Source: ANME-2 cluster archaeon
GTDB taxonomy: Archaea > Halobacteriota > Methanosarcinia > Methanosarcinales > Methanocomedenaceae
Assembly: GCA_022353185.1 (NCBI GenBank)
Contig: JAKRWB010000741.1
Span: forward strand, 1-5,717
Length of the DNA stretch: 5,717 nucleotides
Direction: 5' to 3'
The notes under the pieces are model-generated. The model saw nothing but the letters and a program-made list of their open reading frames with translations. It was not told where the DNA came from and did not search any database. The position numbers were made by a program, and so were the translations under genes. Shown here in pieces: positions 5,293 through 5,717 of this stretch. Within the stretch, counting starts at the first letter, position 1; each line of letters begins with the position of its first letter.

Positions 5293-5717
5293 TTCAGTTT
5301 TCCTTTGATATTTTCCCATATTTTTTCAATATTTTTAGAAAAATCATTGTCAGAGAACTCAACTATAGTCATCTCCTTGATCATGGCCATCGTCGGTGTT
5401 TCATCATATGGTATCTTGCCTACAACATCAAGTCCATTTTTAGCACAGTACTTTTCGATGAGTTGTGTATTACCGGGATTTATATCGAATTTATTAATGC
5501 AAACCACTGCCGGAATATTGAAATGCCCGGCCACTCCCAGTATTCTTTCCATGTCATGAATACCTGACAATGTAGGTTCAGTTACGATCAATACAAGATC
5601 AACACCTGAAATAGCAGATATGACCGGGCAGCCAATCCCGGGAGGGCCGTCTATGATAATTAAATCCTTGTTATATTTGTCAGCCAGTATCCGTGCATTA
5701 TTTCTTACCATGGATAT
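5289..5717 (-). CDS. MinD-superfamily P-loop ATPase (COG1149-like), 5' end outside window
   Basis: The last 142 residues of a MinD/ParA-type ATPase. Visible are the switch II region IIIDGPPGIGCPV (residues 20-32), the adjacent strand LVLIVTEPTLSGIHDMERIL (41-60), the guanine/adenine-contact region VVCINKFDINP (71-81) and the GKIPYDETPTMAMI segment (100-113). DGPPGIGCPVI and TEPTxSGxHD are typical of the branch that carries an inserted 2[4Fe-4S] ferredoxin domain and often occurs as adjacent pairs. Walker A and any ferredoxin insertion lie upstream of the window. The frame is open to the edge; the ATG at 5711 is internal. Translationally coupled to the NifU-like gene through ATGA, it probably powers cluster transfer or acts with the ORP-like protein of the left operon, as MinD-type ATPases do in Desulfovibrio ORP loci. 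Confidence 0.9.
   Translation of the reverse strand: MSMVRNNARILADKYNKDLIIIDGPPGIGCPVISAISGVDLVLIVTEPTLSGIHDMERILGVAGHFNIPAVVCINKFDINPGNTQLIEKYCAKNGLDVVGKIPYDETPTMAMIKEMTIVEFSDNDFSKNIEKIWENIKGKLK

Overview
The window looks like part of an archaeal chromosome, most likely from a methanogen or anaerobic methanotroph of the Methanosarcinales type. The reasons are short ribosome binding sites of the GGTGA/GGAGG kind, a DUF134 regulator, DUF5320 and DUF1847 proteins, a NifX-family protein beside an Mrp/Nbp35 ATPase, and an IS66-type transposase remnant of a kind I associate with these archaea. The taxonomic call is inference from protein style, not from a marker gene.

Layout. Two minus-strand gene clusters are separated by a short plus-strand island. 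The right cluster (window end to 4271) reads MinD-type ATPase (5' end outside the window), NifU/IscU-like scaffold, DUF1847 protein, with an ATGA overlap and a 14 bp gap. The left cluster (3449 to beyond position 1) reads DUF134 regulator, Mrp/Nbp35 ATPase, NifX-family protein with a Gly/Arg-rich and coiled-coil tail, DUF5320 protein, 2[4Fe-4S] ferredoxin with a Gly/Arg-rich tail, a frameshifted small reading frame, and a cation diffusion facilitator (CDF) transporter whose 3' end is cut off. Gaps from the regulator through the ferredoxin are 12 bp, 5 bp, 12 bp and a 4 bp overlap, so these five genes probably form one transcript. The plus-strand island (about 3456-4363) holds an IS66 transposase fragment, the C-terminal half of an ABC-2 permease and a 70-residue membrane ORF. 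It looks like insertion and decay debris.

Function. The combination of a NifX-family protein, an Mrp/Nbp35 ATPase and a MinD-type ATPase resembles the orange-protein (ORP) systems of sulfate reducers, where a NifX-fold protein carries a Mo-Cu-S cluster. Here it comes with a dedicated ferredoxin, a NifU-type Fe-S scaffold, a cysteine-rich DUF1847 protein, a DUF5320 partner and a metal-ion transporter. The likely theme is assembly, carriage or delivery of a metal-sulfur cluster, controlled by DUF134. A 16 bp perfect palindrome sits just upstream of the DUF134 start, between a TATA-like element and the start codon, and is a good candidate operator. The substrate and client protein cannot be read from the sequence.
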